Positions 1 to 11,150 of a stretch of DNA of 64,000 bases are shown in pieces. The position numbers and the translations under genes were made by a program. Position 1 is the first letter of the stretch; each line of letters opens with the position of its first letter. This DNA is from Ascaphus truei (Eukaryota; Chordata; Amphibia; Anura; Ascaphidae): positions 57,891,976 to 57,955,975 of the forward strand of contig CM071570.1 of the NCBI GenBank assembly GCA_036426205.1, in the 5' to 3' direction. Under the pieces are notes generated by a model. It was not told the origin of the DNA. It made no database searches and saw nothing but the letters and a program-made list of their open reading frames with translations.

Positions 1-204
1 ATTTAAAAGCTAACACACCAGGAATATAGAAGTGTTGCCATTATTACATTTTCAATAATCAAGTAATTTTTGGTACAGTTTTATTATTTTAACATGGTAA
101 TCCAAAACAAACGTGTGAATTTGTAGTTTGCTGGTTATTTTAGACAGGGACAAGAAGATAAGTAGAAGGCAGTTCTCAATACATTAGATTCACTGTTTTG
201 AATG

Positions 205-435
205 TATCCTTGCAAGGAATAAAACTGCAAACAAATGACCTCAAATCGCTTTCAGCATTTTTAATCTTCAAAAGAGCATGCAGATGATAAGTTTCTGGCC
301 ATGTAGGTTCTTCGTCAGGTGTCCCTAATAAGAGGATACGTGGACAAACATGTATCATCTGCATGCTTTTTTAAAGATTAAAAATGCTTTGAAATCATCT
401 CAGTTTGTTGAGCTTTATTCCTGGCAAGGTTAGAA
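205..435. repeat. Foldback element (~230 bp) in BFSP1 intron 5
   Basis: The left arm (about 205-290) and right arm (about 352-430) are inverted copies. For example, GCATTTTTAATCTTCAAAAG near 257 is mirrored by the sequence around 370-388, and CCTTGCAAGGAATAAA is mirrored by TTTATTCCTGGCAAGG. The loop is about 60 bp. No coding sequence is seen. It looks like a non-autonomous, hairpin-type DNA element; ends are approximate. Confidence 0.7.
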
Positions 436-447
436 AATTGTGTAGAG

Positions 448-766
448 CAGCGGTGCGCAACTAGAGGGTGCACCCCCCCTGCGCGGGGTTTACAGAGGCC
501 CCGCGCACTTCCCGAAGGCACTTAAATTAAGTGCCGGGGGAAGCGACGAAGGCCTCTGTAAACCTCACTTACCTTGGCTTCGGCGGCTTCTTAGACGCAT
601 CGCCAGGGCAACGCGGCGAGGTCATGTGACGTCATGTTGCCATGGCAACGTGACGTCATGACACCGCAGCTGGAGCCGAGGTAAGAGGGGGGGGGGGGCA
701 CGGAAAGGGGAGAACTGCCGGCCGTGGTCGGGGGGGGGCACAGGGAAAAAAGTTTGCGCTCCCCTG
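448..766. mobile_element. hAT-type MITE with 8-bp target duplication
   Basis: The terminal inverted repeats are CAGCGGTGCGCAA at the left and TTTGCGCTCCCCTG at the right. The element is flanked by identical 8-bp copies of GTGTAGAG (440-447 and 767-774), the duplication length typical of hAT transposons. The 319-bp GC-rich interior contains poly-G runs and no transposase, so it is non-autonomous. It sits in intron 5 of BFSP1, 28 bp from exon 5. Confidence 0.88.
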
Positions 767-794
767 GTGTAGAGGATAAAATGATAGGAGTTAC

Positions 795-902
795 CTCAGA
801 CTGCAGTTTAAACTTCTGAGACTGCAGTTGACATAGGATGCTCTTATATTCTTCTAGTTGGCTCTGTAGTATTGGAATTCTTCTCTCAGATATCAGCTTC
901 TC
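795..902 (-). CDS. BFSP1: BFSP1 coding exon 5 (last exon inside the window)
   Basis: A 108-bp, phase-0 exon of 36 codons. It begins EKLISERRIPILQSQLEEYK and ends LQSQKFKLQSE, the start of coil 2, matching filensin [36 protein letters not shown]. The acceptor is CTATTTTATTTCCTGTAG|GAGAAG and the donor is TCTGAG|GTAACT. The remaining rod and the long filensin tail must lie left of base 1; no further exon was found in 1-794. The exon was found by extending the gene model, since it is not an ATG-initiated open frame. Confidence 0.92.
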
Positions 903-2646
903 CTACAGGAAATAAAATAGGGGTTCTAATATTTATAAACAGATTTGGCCATTAGCCTGTATCTGAAAAAGTATTGTGTTCTAACATATATTTTATCTTA
1001 TTCCACTTGTGGATGGATACATTTAAAACAAATAGCATGAGGTTTAACACAGCATTTGGCTTAATTTGCAAGAATTACATTTCTTCATCAATTTTGTTAG
1101 ATATTAAATCATTTGGGTATTATTGCTCTACTATCGACAAAATGGATGTAAAAAAAGTGGGCAATCAATGGCACCAGATTTATTATGGAAATATCTTACC
1201 TTTAAAATATATGTTTTTAATTTGCTTCTTTCATTTTTAACAAGGGGAACACGATTAAATATGGGTTGATTTATTAATCTTCAGGCTACAAATTGGGGCA
1301 AAACCGGTGCAAGACCCAGCACCAAGATTTAAAAAAGAAAATAAATCCTATTGGAAGCAATGGGGAGGAGGGGTGTAATGATAAATGTGGTTCTGCAGCC
1401 AAGAGACTTTGATAAATAGACCACGGAGACCCTGATGTCTTTGTCCCAAGATTTCTGTATCGCTCCAGGAAACATTTTGCATAATTTAAAACAATTTTGT
1501 TTAAATGTAACATACATTTAGATGGCTTAAAAAGGTGTATTATCTACACCCCATGGTCATCAACAGGCCACTGTCATTAGTGGGGTATTTGGACAAAAAT
1601 AGTTTTGTGAAAATTCACCAAAAAAGGAAGGGACTATGTACTAACACAGAGTATTTATTGAAATTTGTGTCGCGTCAAAAATGTTAGTGCTAAAAAGTAA
1701 TACAAACCGTATAAAAAATGCGTTGTGTGTATGAAGACTTCATACATATAACCCATAATTAGTTGTTTGAAATTATTTTTTATGCATCCCTCGTGTTAAA
1801 TACTTGATTGATACACTTTAAATTAAAACAGAATCACATATTTTGTTTTTGTTTTTTACTTTAGAAATTGTATTGGTAAATATACATTTTATTATGTACT
1901 ATATGTTACTGCACTATTATTTATAGCCATGCTGTGAAAATAATTAACGTTGTTAATCTATATAATGAAACATCCATGCTGCCTGACATGCGCTTTTGGG
2001 TTGATACATACGGTAGCAACTTAATTATGTGCTAACATTATTAACAATCCTTTTTGGTGTTATGCCAAGTTCATTTTTGGCAGACGATTTTGACTCACGT
2101 TCTCTTTTTCTTTGGCGCACAAAATTATTGTTTTTTTCGTAACTACCGTTTACATTTGTATGCCAAGTGCAGGCCATTTCTTCGCGCCAAAACAAATAAG
2201 ACATCATTTTTGATGCAGCTGGAGAAATGTTAGGTTAGTACACAGGCACAGAGAAGCACATTTGAAACTGAGTTTGACATGCACCTATTTTGAGCTAGAA
2301 AAAATAATTGCAATTATTTATGTACATATTATTTTACACTACTCACTTCACACAAATGCCGAGATGACGTGCATTGAATGTAGGAACATAATTAATGATG
2401 TATCCACATATGTTGCTAATAATTTCAGGTAAGTAAATATTTTTTTTATTGCAATACACTCTTTTTTGTTTTTGTTTTAAAACACAAGTCTATACATAGG
2501 ACAAAGGTGTGTACTGTGTAGCGCTATTCAATTAGTACTTATATAAAAAATACAATAAATAACACTCTAATATAAATAATGAGTGAATTGAATAATGGGG
2601 GCTGCCAACTAAAACACTAACTACTCTAAGTAAGTGGGCAAGATAC

Positions 2647-2852
2647 AAAAAAACAGATATTAGGGGCGCCCTTACACCTACATAAAGTGAATAACACTTC
2701 ATTTCACATCCTTGGAATTTTGGGGACTTTTTCAGCACTTTGTCACACCCATACGGTTGTATTCACATATGTTGTAATTGTATTCATTGCATCTTATTTG
2801 GGTGTTATTCACTTTATGTAGGTATAAGGGCGCCCCTAATATCTGTTTTTTT
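2647..2852. repeat. Inverted repeat with ~50-bp arms
   Basis: The left arm (2647-2697) contains AGATATTAGGGGCGCCC. The right arm (2802-2852) contains its complement GGGCGCCCCTAATATCT, and both extend through TTCACTTTATGTAGGT. The spacer is about 104 bp. The arms are nearly identical, so insertion or duplication is fairly recent. Probably part of a foldback transposon; no target duplication was identified. Confidence 0.7.
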
Positions 2853-3227
2853 GTAACAAGTCTATACATAGCCTTATTTGGCTTCACAGCTTAATGTCCT
2901 ACATTTACGCATTACGTACTATGCTCTTTTAGATTTTGTCATATAGTAAGTTATGTATCAAGGCAATTTTGCAGAAAGAAAGTGTGATTTGACGCATTTC
3001 AACATCTTTTTGAAGCATAGTTGCATCAAATGTATGAAATCTCTCTCACAACCCATATTTCAGGGTGCTTCAGGTCTGGTGAAATTCAAAGATTGATTAA
3101 CAATGTCTCATTTTGCTTTGACTTTGAGCTTTGAGCTACACTTTTAAGGGTAAAAAAATAGTAAACCATATATTCAGTTTCTGTGTAAGATAAAATGATA
3201 CCTGTATGAGCGTCATGTCTTTGCTCT

Positions 3228-3416
3228 CTGATTAGTTTACATGTAAGCTCCTCGGAGCAGGGACTCCTCTTCCTAAATGTTACATTTATGTCTGAAGCAC
3301 TTATTCCCATGACCCATTATTGATACTGTATTTGTTATTTATATGAATGTCACGTGTATTACTACTGTGAAGCGCTATGCACATTAATGGCGCTATATAA
3401 ATAAAGACATACAATA
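3228..3416 (+). mobile_element. L2-like LINE 3' tail
   Basis: Carries the tail signature GGCGCTATATAAATAAAG preceded by TGTAAGCTCCTCGGAGCAGG and ACTGTGAAGCGCTATG. The same tail, in reverse, follows an L2-like C-terminal coding fragment at 53738-54175, which ties this sequence to that LINE family. 5'-truncated, no coding part. Confidence 0.6.
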
Positions 3417-3450
3417 CAAGTATATATTGTATGATAACATTTACACTTAC

Positions 3451-3543
3451 CTCATACATGCCAGCAGTAATGGCTGCCACAGGAGGAGTTGTTTCGATGA
3501 TCTGTTGTAATATATTGACATAGGTCTGAATTTCCATTAGATT
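3451..3543 (-). CDS. BFSP1: BFSP1 coding exon 4
   Basis: A 93-bp, phase-0 exon of 31 codons: NLMEIQTYVNILQQIIETTP followed by PVAAITAGMYE. It matches the filensin segment [31 protein letters not shown] at the coil 1B/linker 12 boundary. The acceptor is CTTACTCAACAG|AATCTA and the donor is TATGAG|GTAAGT. The run-on open frame past the exon is intron and was trimmed at the donor. Confidence 0.94.
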
Positions 3544-3972
3544 CTGTTGAGTAAGAAAGACATTATTGGTGTGATTTCCAATAATTGTAGAGACACAAGA
3601 AAACATTTTGTATTTTGTAAATATGTAAGCAGATGTGAAACTTACTGTAAAATAGTATGCTAAAGTGAGATTGAGGATGAGTGAAGTGTGGGATCTCATT
3701 TACTCTTTGTTCTTGCAGCAACGAGCAATCATGGGCAAATGTATTAATTGTGCGATATTGTAAAGATTGTTGCACAAACATCAATAATTTTAATATTAAA
3801 AGAATAACATACAATGTACCCCAGTACTGTGAGCTGCCCCCAGATGTGTGTGACATTTTCACTGAAATTTGTGAACCACGTGAAATTATGCGGTTTTATT
3901 TTAGTGAATATTTTTGCAAAAACAGCAAGCATTAAAAAAGTAAATGTGCCAGGTTATGTTCCCCTTTATATA

Positions 3973-4274
3973 CAGATGCAGCCACGAGTATTGGAACACT
4001 TACCTGGGAAATTCTGGGGCAGTCTCACAGTAAATCCCTCAACATTGTCTGAACATTGCCTCAACATTTCTGTGAGATTCCTAATGGCCCATCGGAGTAA
4101 CACAGCAGGGGTCCCTGCAGTCCCATTCAAACTGACCCCTGCTGTGTTAATCCACTGGGCCATTAGGAATCTCACATAAAAGTTGAGGCAATGTTCAGAC
4201 AATGTTGAGGGATTTACTGTGAGACTGCCCCAGAATTTAAAAAGCAACCGTTCTAATACTCGTGGCTACATCTG
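3973..4274. mobile_element. Snapback MITE, TA target duplication
   Basis: Nearly the whole 302 bp is one hairpin. It starts CAGATGCAGCCACGAGTATT and ends AATACTCGTGGCTACATCTG; arms of about 140 bp meet near 4118-4135. It is flanked by TA on both sides (3971-3972, 4275-4276), which suggests a Tc1/mariner-type transposase acted on it. It has no coding capacity. The inner TAATGGCCCATC...TAACACAG core recurs at about 9660 and, more divergent, at about 13995. Confidence 0.8.
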
Positions 4275-4728
4275 TACTGTATGTAACTGTATATGAAATT
4301 TGAGCAAAATTGGCAACATTTTAAACAATGTAAAATTTTGCACAAAATGGGTGATTTCAAATAAAATGCCAAAGTTTTCTCAAAGTAACTTTGAAGTGAT
4401 TCGTACACATTTAGCTGTCACCATGTAATATAGTTAGGGAACTCTGGTAACATGCAAAATTCAAGAACAAAACTTGGGAGGATTAGAAAACTCACCAGAT
4501 CATGGACTATGTCATGAAGTTCTGCCATGTCTTATTTGTGTAATATTTAAAAATAAAAGTCTGTTTTTAAGAAGAAGTATTCTAGCAGTGTGGTATAAAT
4601 GAGGATGCTGCAAAGAATATAGTAATTGGCTTGTAAAGCAATGTTATTTATGCCTAGACCATATAAAATGATCAATTTTGTGCATTACTAATATTGTGCA
4701 TTATTTCATGTACAATAAATAAGGGAAC

Positions 4729-5163
4729 AAGTCCCAAATATAACAATGTGGAGTAGAAACAGTCTCTGTGTGGGAAGGTACTTGTCCTTTTAAGTATGGT
4801 CACACTTCATAGGACATGTGGAAAGCAGAAGAGAGACAGCACTCAAACTCAAGAAGTAGTAACACTCACGGTTAATAGAAGAATATCCAAATTCACTTCA
4901 AACAATATGCTGTACATGAATAATGAAGAAAAATGTGCCTTTATTGGTAAAGGAACATATTTCACCACAAAGTGACATTTCAGGCCTGTAGACAGACTTT
5001 CATCAGACACCCACCTACAAACCGTGGGTGTTACTCCTTCTTGGGTTTGAGTGCTGTCTCTCTTCTGCTTTCCACATGTCCTATGAAATGTGACCATACT
5101 TTAAAGGACAAATACCTTCCCACACAGAGACTGTTTTGACTCCACATTGTGATATTTGGGACT
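4729..5163. repeat. Foldback element with hammerhead-like loop
   Basis: The left arm 4729-4872 (from AAGTCCCAAATATAACAATG) and right arm 5019-5163 (ending CATTGTGATATTTGGGACTT) are inverted copies. The loop carries, on the minus strand at 4971-5008, CTGATGA, a G/C-rich stem and then GAAATGTC. This arrangement occurs in PLE terminal repeats. The right end abuts the CR1 3' end exactly, so the CR1 probably inserted at or near its border. Confidence 0.7.
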
Positions 5164-6975
5164 TACATAGTTACATAGTAGATGAGGTTGAAAAAAGACT
5201 TCCGTCCATCAAGTTCAACCTATGCTAAATTTAGACAACAGATACTTTATCCTATATCTATACTTATTGATCCAGAGGAAGGCAAACAAAAAACCCCATT
5301 AAGGGGAAAAATTAATTCCTTCCTGACTCCAAGAATTGGCAATCGGATTAATCCCTGGATCAACATCCTTCCCATGTATACTTATTTGGTATATCCCTGT
5401 ATACCTTTCCCAACTAAAAAGATGTCCAACCTTTTTTTGAACAAATCTATTGTATCTGCCATCACAGTCTCCATGGGTAATGAATTCCACATTTTAACTG
5501 CCCTTACTGTAAAGAACCCTTTCCTTTGTTGCTGGTGAAATTTCCTTTCCTCCAACCTTAAGGGATGGCCCCGAGTCCTTTGTACTGCCCGTGGGATGAA
5601 TAGTTCTTTTGAAAGCTCCTTGTGTTGTCCCTGAATATATTTGTATAGAGTTATCATATCCCCTCTTAGACGCCTCATTTCCAAAGTAAATGAATCTAAT
5701 TTAGCTAGCCTCTCCTCATAAGTTAGATTGCCCATCCCATTTATTAATTTGGTGGCTCTTCTCTGCACTCTCTCTAGTTCCATAATGTCTTTTCTTAGGA
5801 TTGGCGCCCAAAATTGTACTCCATATTCAAGGTGTGGTCTTACTAATGCTTTGTAAAGGGGCATTATTATGTTTACTTCCCTTCCATCCATTGCCCGTTT
5901 GATGCCAGATAAGATCTTGTTTGCCTTTGCAGCTACTGCATGACATTGGGCACTATTGCTAAGCCTGCTGTCTACAAGCACTCCTAAATCCTTCTCCATC
6001 AAGGATTCCCCCAATATATCTCCATTTAATTTGTAAGTCGCCTTTTTATTCTTGTATCCCAAATGCATAACCTTACATTTATCTGTATTAAACCTCATCT
6101 GCTATTTACCTGCCCACGTTTCCAGTCTCTCCAAGTCCTTCTGAAGAGAAATTACATCCTGCTCTGATTCTATTACCTTACACAATTTAGTATCATCAGC
6201 AAAGATGGAGACTTTGCTCTCGATCCCAACCTCAAGGTCATTAATAAACAAGTTAAAAAGCAGGGGTCCCAGTACCGATCCCTGAGGTACTCCACTCACG
6301 ACTTTAGCCCAACCTGAAAAAGTTTCATTTATGACAACCCTCTGTTGTCTGTCCTTTAACCAGTTTTCAATCCAGGTGCATATATTATTACTGAGTCCAA
6401 CTTTCTTTATTTTGTACACCAACCTCTTGTGTGAAACAGTATCAAAAGCCTTTGCAAAATCTAAGTAGACCACGTCAACTGCATTACCCTGGTCTAAATT
6501 CCTACTTACCTCCTCAAAGAAACAAATAAGGTTAGTTTGGCAAGATCTATCCTTCATAAATCCATGCTGACTATTACTAATAATTTTGTTTTCCATTAGG
6601 TATTCCTGAATATTATCCCGTATTAAACCTTCAAGTAGTTTCCCTACTATTGAAGTCAGGCTTACAGGTCTGTAATTTCCCGGTTGTGATCTAGCTCCCT
6701 TTTTAAATATAGGCACCACATCTGCTTTACGCCAATCTTGTGGTGCTGAGCCTGTGGAAATGGAGTCCTTGAATATTAAATATAATGGTTTTGCTATTAC
6801 TGAGCTTAACTCCTTGAGAACTCTTGGATGTATGCCATCGGGGCCAGGTGCCTTATTTACTTTAATTTTTTCAAGTCGCTTATGAACTTCTTCCTCAGTT
6901 AACCAATTGTTCATTAATATGGAGGTTGTGGCTTCCGGTGTAAGTGTCAATGTCTTGATTATCATTAATAATATT
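5164..6975 (-). mobile_element. CR1 LINE, 5'-truncated, one internal stop
   Basis: Encodes the reverse transcriptase and C-terminal part of CR1 ORF2. Visible RT motifs are KAPGPDGIHPRVLKEL, QHGFMKDRSCQTNL, DVVYLDFAKAFDTVSHKRL (catalytic Asp of motif A), SGVPQGSVLGPLLFNLFIND and the active-site FADD. A single TAG at 6102-6104 separates this part from the C-terminal frame (QMRFNTDKCKVMHLG onward, stop near 5382), most simply a Trp codon mutated to stop. The 3' UTR ends at 5164 in an 8-bp-repeat tail (CTATGTAA type), diagnostic of CR1. The 5' end is lost near 6975. A very decayed tail of the same family lies at 48336-48412. Confidence 0.92.
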
Positions 6976-7117
6976 GATAATAGAAATAAAAAAGAAGTGT
7001 GATACATCAATTATTAGCAGTAGCCTGAAAGTCATGTGACAACAATCAAAATCACAATATCATATTCATTTATTATCATATTAAGGTCTGTCACTCAAGG
7101 GTATCAATTCATTTTAC

Positions 7118-7213
7118 CTTCTTGTACCTGTCCTTTGCGGCATTAATGTCATCTTGCAGGAACTGCGATTCAATCTGAAGTTCAAGGTTACTTAACAGAG
7201 CTTCATCTGCATC
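7118..7213 (-). CDS. BFSP1: BFSP1 coding exon 3
   Basis: A 96-bp, phase-0 exon of 32 codons starting [20 protein letters not shown] and ending KDRYKK, within coil 1B of the filensin rod. The mammalian counterpart is [31 protein letters not shown]. The acceptor is TTTTGTTTTAG|GATGCA and the donor is AAGAAG|GTAAAA. It lies 17.8 kb downstream of exon 2. Heptad-pattern leucines are retained and no frame break is seen. Confidence 0.93.
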
Positions 7214-8461
7214 CTAAAACAAAAGTCAAAATGATCAATTACATCACATTTTGCAACTAGTTGGGTCTGTGGCAAAGTGCTACAAATATCCCCTCTGGAA
7301 CCGAGTTTTGTAGGTAGTACAGCATACTCACGTGGATATGACCTAGGGAAGCTAGGGCACCATTGGTGATGGCCAAGTTGTATCTTGGTGTCAGTGGGAG
7401 CACTATACCCGGCCCATATTCTATAACAGATCCTGGCTATGTGGCACTAAGTTTTCTCCTTTGAGATATTTAATAGACTGAAATAATATAAACTGAATTA
7501 TATATTATTCTTTTTTTTAACAAGAAGGCTGTGAAAAAAAATGTTTGAAACATTTACTAGAATTGCACGTATGCTGCAGCCATGGACAGGAGATCCTTGG
7601 ACCTGGAAAGTTACTTGCAAGTTAATAACATTGTTAATAACATTGCTAATCGCACATGAACAGTACATGTTCAAATGATTCTCATAAACAAAAATGGCAA
7701 TAATTACGTTTACTTCTTTACTACTTCCTATCACAGATGTACTGTAAACGCACCCCTAAATTTTAGGCAGCAATCCCCAATCGCACTAGCATGCGTTATA
7801 TCAGAATTACTCAGGCAAAGGCAGAACACAGGAACCAGAGGTTTGTAATTACTATTAATATGTTATTTATTTTTTACTTTAGAAACAGCTGTCTTTATTA
7901 CAGATCTTATTCTGGCTTTTCTTCTCTTCATTAATGTATAACACCTAATTGATGCCAAAAAAAAAGTTGTAGTAGACAAAACAGATGTGCAGAACTATCC
8001 AAAATGCAGTCACAAAATATATAACTTTCAATAAAGTATTGCCTGAATGTGAACAAAAAGGCAGAATATAGATGTTGTGTAACCGGATGTACTGTACCTC
8101 AAATTTAGCCTAAACGGAAGTATGTAGTAAGAGGTCATGTGACCTGCTGCATTTGCTTCTGAGTTTTGTGTGTTAGGCTACGGCCCCAGTATTTACTGCT
8201 GCACACGCACCTGGAGACCTTGCGGCGCGTGCACAGTTAAAAAAAAATGCAATTGACAATCTGTAGGGGGGCGATGGGATGTGTGGGTTGGCGGGGCCAT
8301 GACGGAAGGCGCGGCCATGATGGGGCATATCTGCCCTTCCATTGGCTACCCGCCGACCACGTGATCATGTTGCAGCATGGGAAGGCAACATTTTTGTCTT
8401 CCCTGCCAGTATACGTGTCATTACGCTTTGCGCGCCCATTATATACATATATATAATCTTC

Positions 8462-8990
8462 AGCCCTTGTCGATCAACTGCTAGACGAAAGCCGCCTCAG
8501 TGATCTTACTGCAACTCTGCAACTGTCGTTGTGAACGCCTTTTCTCCACGTTGCTCCAACAAATCATCTTCCCCCCTTACTTTTAGTCATTGTGTTGGTC
8601 TTTTAATATTTTTGGAAATCAGTCGAGTGCTATCTCTGTCCAATGATAGTAATTTCTTCTTGAACTATATCCAACCCACACCATTTCCATTTCTTCACCC
8701 TTCTAATGATGTGATAGACACGTGTTTTCTTTCAAACCCATTTATTCTTCTTCCTGTCTCTTCAGGTAATACCCAGCATACATCTTTCCATACTTCTTTG
8801 AGTGGTCTGAAGCTTCTGAATTGTCAACTCATTTAGGGTCCACGTTTCACATCCATTCGTAAGCACAGGCAGGATACAGGGGTCAAACTTTCCTCTTGAG
8901 GAATAGTGGAAGATTCCCTTGATAGATTGTCTTGTTTCTTCCAAATGTGCTCCATCCAATCTTCATTCTTCTATTGCCGTGATTCTCCGC
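8462..8990 (-). mobile_element. Decayed LINE ORF2 C-terminus (RTE-like)
   Basis: Minus-strand reading contains DPCILPVLTNGCETWTL and QKLQTTQRSMERCMLGIT, a conserved block found after the RT domain of RTE-like LINEs. It continues in broken frames through KKNKWV, WRDDFVGA-like words and a terminal FV-stop-QLIDKG (8464-8485). Several frameshifts and stops make it a dead fragment. The clade (RTE, Nimb or related) is a judgement from this C-terminal block only. Confidence 0.65.
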
Positions 8991-9639
8991 CATTTTTCTC
9001 TCAAGGCCCCCTATTCATAAAGCTATGTTGCCGAGGCACCCCTAAAATGGTGAAAATAGCTGTACAGGTACATACACACAGATAGGACACACGCAGGGCA
9101 GACTTAACATACGCACGAATAAGACAGACAGTTACAGAAAAGAAAAACAGGACATACAGTCACAGAAAAATATATATGAGAGACAGAGACCGCAAAACTA
9201 AACAGGACAGTTACAGCAAAAATAAACTCCGTTTAGCAATACCAGAATAACCAAGTTTATTTTAAAAGTATTTCATACAGATTATTCCATATAGATTGAT
9301 CTCTTATCAATGGGCTAATCATCTTGCATAATTCTCCTGTAGTTTACACACATTCAATTTGAATATACAGCAATACTTTTTTCTACTTAAAAAAAATTGT
9401 TTTCCTGTTTATTTTGATGTTATTTATTTTTCATTCATTTTATATTATTTTTTATTACAATTAAAAATAAGATATATTTTTTTATCATATTAACTTTTAT
9501 GTATTGCTGCTGTGTGTATTGCTTGTACTATGTTATGTTATGTACTGTAATTCTCATGTTTATATGGATGTTAACTTAACTGCTGGTTTTGAGCCAGTGT
9601 GTGAAGAAAATTCACAAGCATCTCGCAAAAACTCGGCAG

Positions 9640-9960
9640 CATAGTCCATAGATGTTTTAATGGCCCATCTGATTAACACAGAGGGGCTCCCTGCGTTTGA
9701 ATGGGACTCCCAGCCCAGTAGGACTCACACAGCGCGAGTCCCATTCAAACGCAGGTAATAGCTATAAGAGCTTCTCAGGGAGACACTGAGAGAGACTGCT
9801 TCTCTCTGCGACTCCTCTACACAGCTATTACAGACTATTTTGCCTGGGACGATTAACACTGCTTTAATTCTCCTGGGCAACAAAATGTACTGATGTTGGA
9901 CGCCGCAACCTGCCGCAGATTTGAGCCTGACAGTCCAAGGCAATGTAGGCAATAAACTAC
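9640..9960. repeat. Small foldback repeat with perfect 19-bp hairpin
   Basis: CTGCGTTTGAATGGGACTC (9691-9709) is perfectly mirrored by GAGTCCCATTCAAACGCAG (9736-9754) across a 26-bp loop. The left flank AATGGCCCATCTGATTAACA resembles the core of the snapback element at 3973-4274, so it is probably a distant member of that family. Outer ends were not defined. Confidence 0.6.
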
Positions 9961-10679
9961 ACTATATCTCTATATACATAAATGATAAGTAAAAGGCACT
10001 AAAAAATCCTAACAGTTGCAAAACTGAGACAGTACTGGTACAAGCCCAAAGACTACATTCATCAAAGAAAATATCATTCTTTTCAATGGGATTCGCTTTC
10101 TTTTATAATTGTACTACTGTATTTCCATTCATTTTTCAGAATTATTATAGCTGGAACACTTTAAAATTAGACTCAGCCTTTTTGAAGGGCAACTTTTCAA
10201 CTATTTTAGCACAGAAGCATCATTCAGAGTATATACTTGCTGTTCAATTATTGCTAAGGAAATTACAAAATTGTAGACGTTTGGGTTGCCAAAGTAACTG
10301 CCATCTGAGTACATTTAGATAATTAACATAACAGTAACTTCAATACTCTGTAGTATATCAATCAAGAGATTACAAAAAGCCAATTGTAGAATTGGCCTGA
10401 TGAGTGATTGATGAAATGTTATGTTGGCAAGTACAGTTGGGTCCGCAGTTTCTCACAATTATTTCAGTGTTCTGAAATCCAAAGTTCTTAAGAGTAAAAA
10501 CATCTAAGAATTTCTGCTTTGAAGTCGTAGCTGGTCTGTTGGTACACAGGACGTTTCCGACAGAAAAAAAAGAAAGCGTTTTGTCAGACTAGTTCTATTA
10601 TTCAGAAAAACGGAAATGTGTGGTGCTTCTAAGAAAAACCTTCAGAATATGAATGTCAAAAAGACTTAATGTTCAATTC

Positions 10680-11150
10680 AATAATATATATTGTTCCTGA
10701 GATGATGACTCCCGATGATAAATAAATGGGAAACAGTCCAACATGAATCACTTCTCCATACAGTCTGACTAGTGGGCTAAGGCCCCCACAAACACTGCAG
10801 TAAGGGGCCACACTATTGTTCAAAGTGTCCCAGCATAAAATATCAGAGTGGAGTATGTGCCAAAGGTATGAATAACTCACTTTTAGGAGTATGTGTTGTC
10901 CCAGGTATCTTCTTCCGCCAAATGGGGGTGTGCATCCGATTTTTCTAATAAGGATAAACGTGAAGGCAAAGAAAAAGCAGGCACCGTTTCTCAGGAAAAA
11001 GCAAAAAACTGTAAATAAGTCAAGGAGAGCATTTGCCCTAAAAACAATTATTTAATGGACCCAGCAAACAGATACAGCTGCATTACGGGGTTCAAGGGAC
11101 CCCCACCAACGCGTTTCGAGTGTAAGCTCTTTATCAAGGTGACTATTAGG
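10680..11150 (-). mobile_element. PLE-like terminal repeat fragment
   Basis: Ends with a minus-strand module at 11105-11141: CTTGATAAAGAGC, then GCTCTT/ACTC pairing, then CGAAACGCGTTGG. This matches the hammerhead-like termini of amphibian Penelope-like elements. No coding part survives next to it. AT-rich sequence to about 11800 may be its untranslated region. Confidence 0.45.

Larger units (their letters stand above)
903..3450 (-). other. BFSP1 intron 4
   Basis: A 2,548-bp AT-rich intron. It holds a foldback element (2647-2852) and an L2-type 3' tail (3228-3416). The rest, including 903-2640, shows no coding sequence or recognised repeat. Confidence 0.85.
3544..7117 (-). other. BFSP1 intron 3
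   Basis: A 3,574-bp intron, more than half of which is transposons: snapback element 3973-4274, foldback element 4729-5163 and CR1 5164-6975. Nothing else is recognised in it. Confidence 0.85.

Noticed and set aside
3681..4247. Overlapping reading frames of 84-121 codons on both strands
   Set aside because: They run through the two arms of the snapback element, so both strands read the same sequence; not genes.
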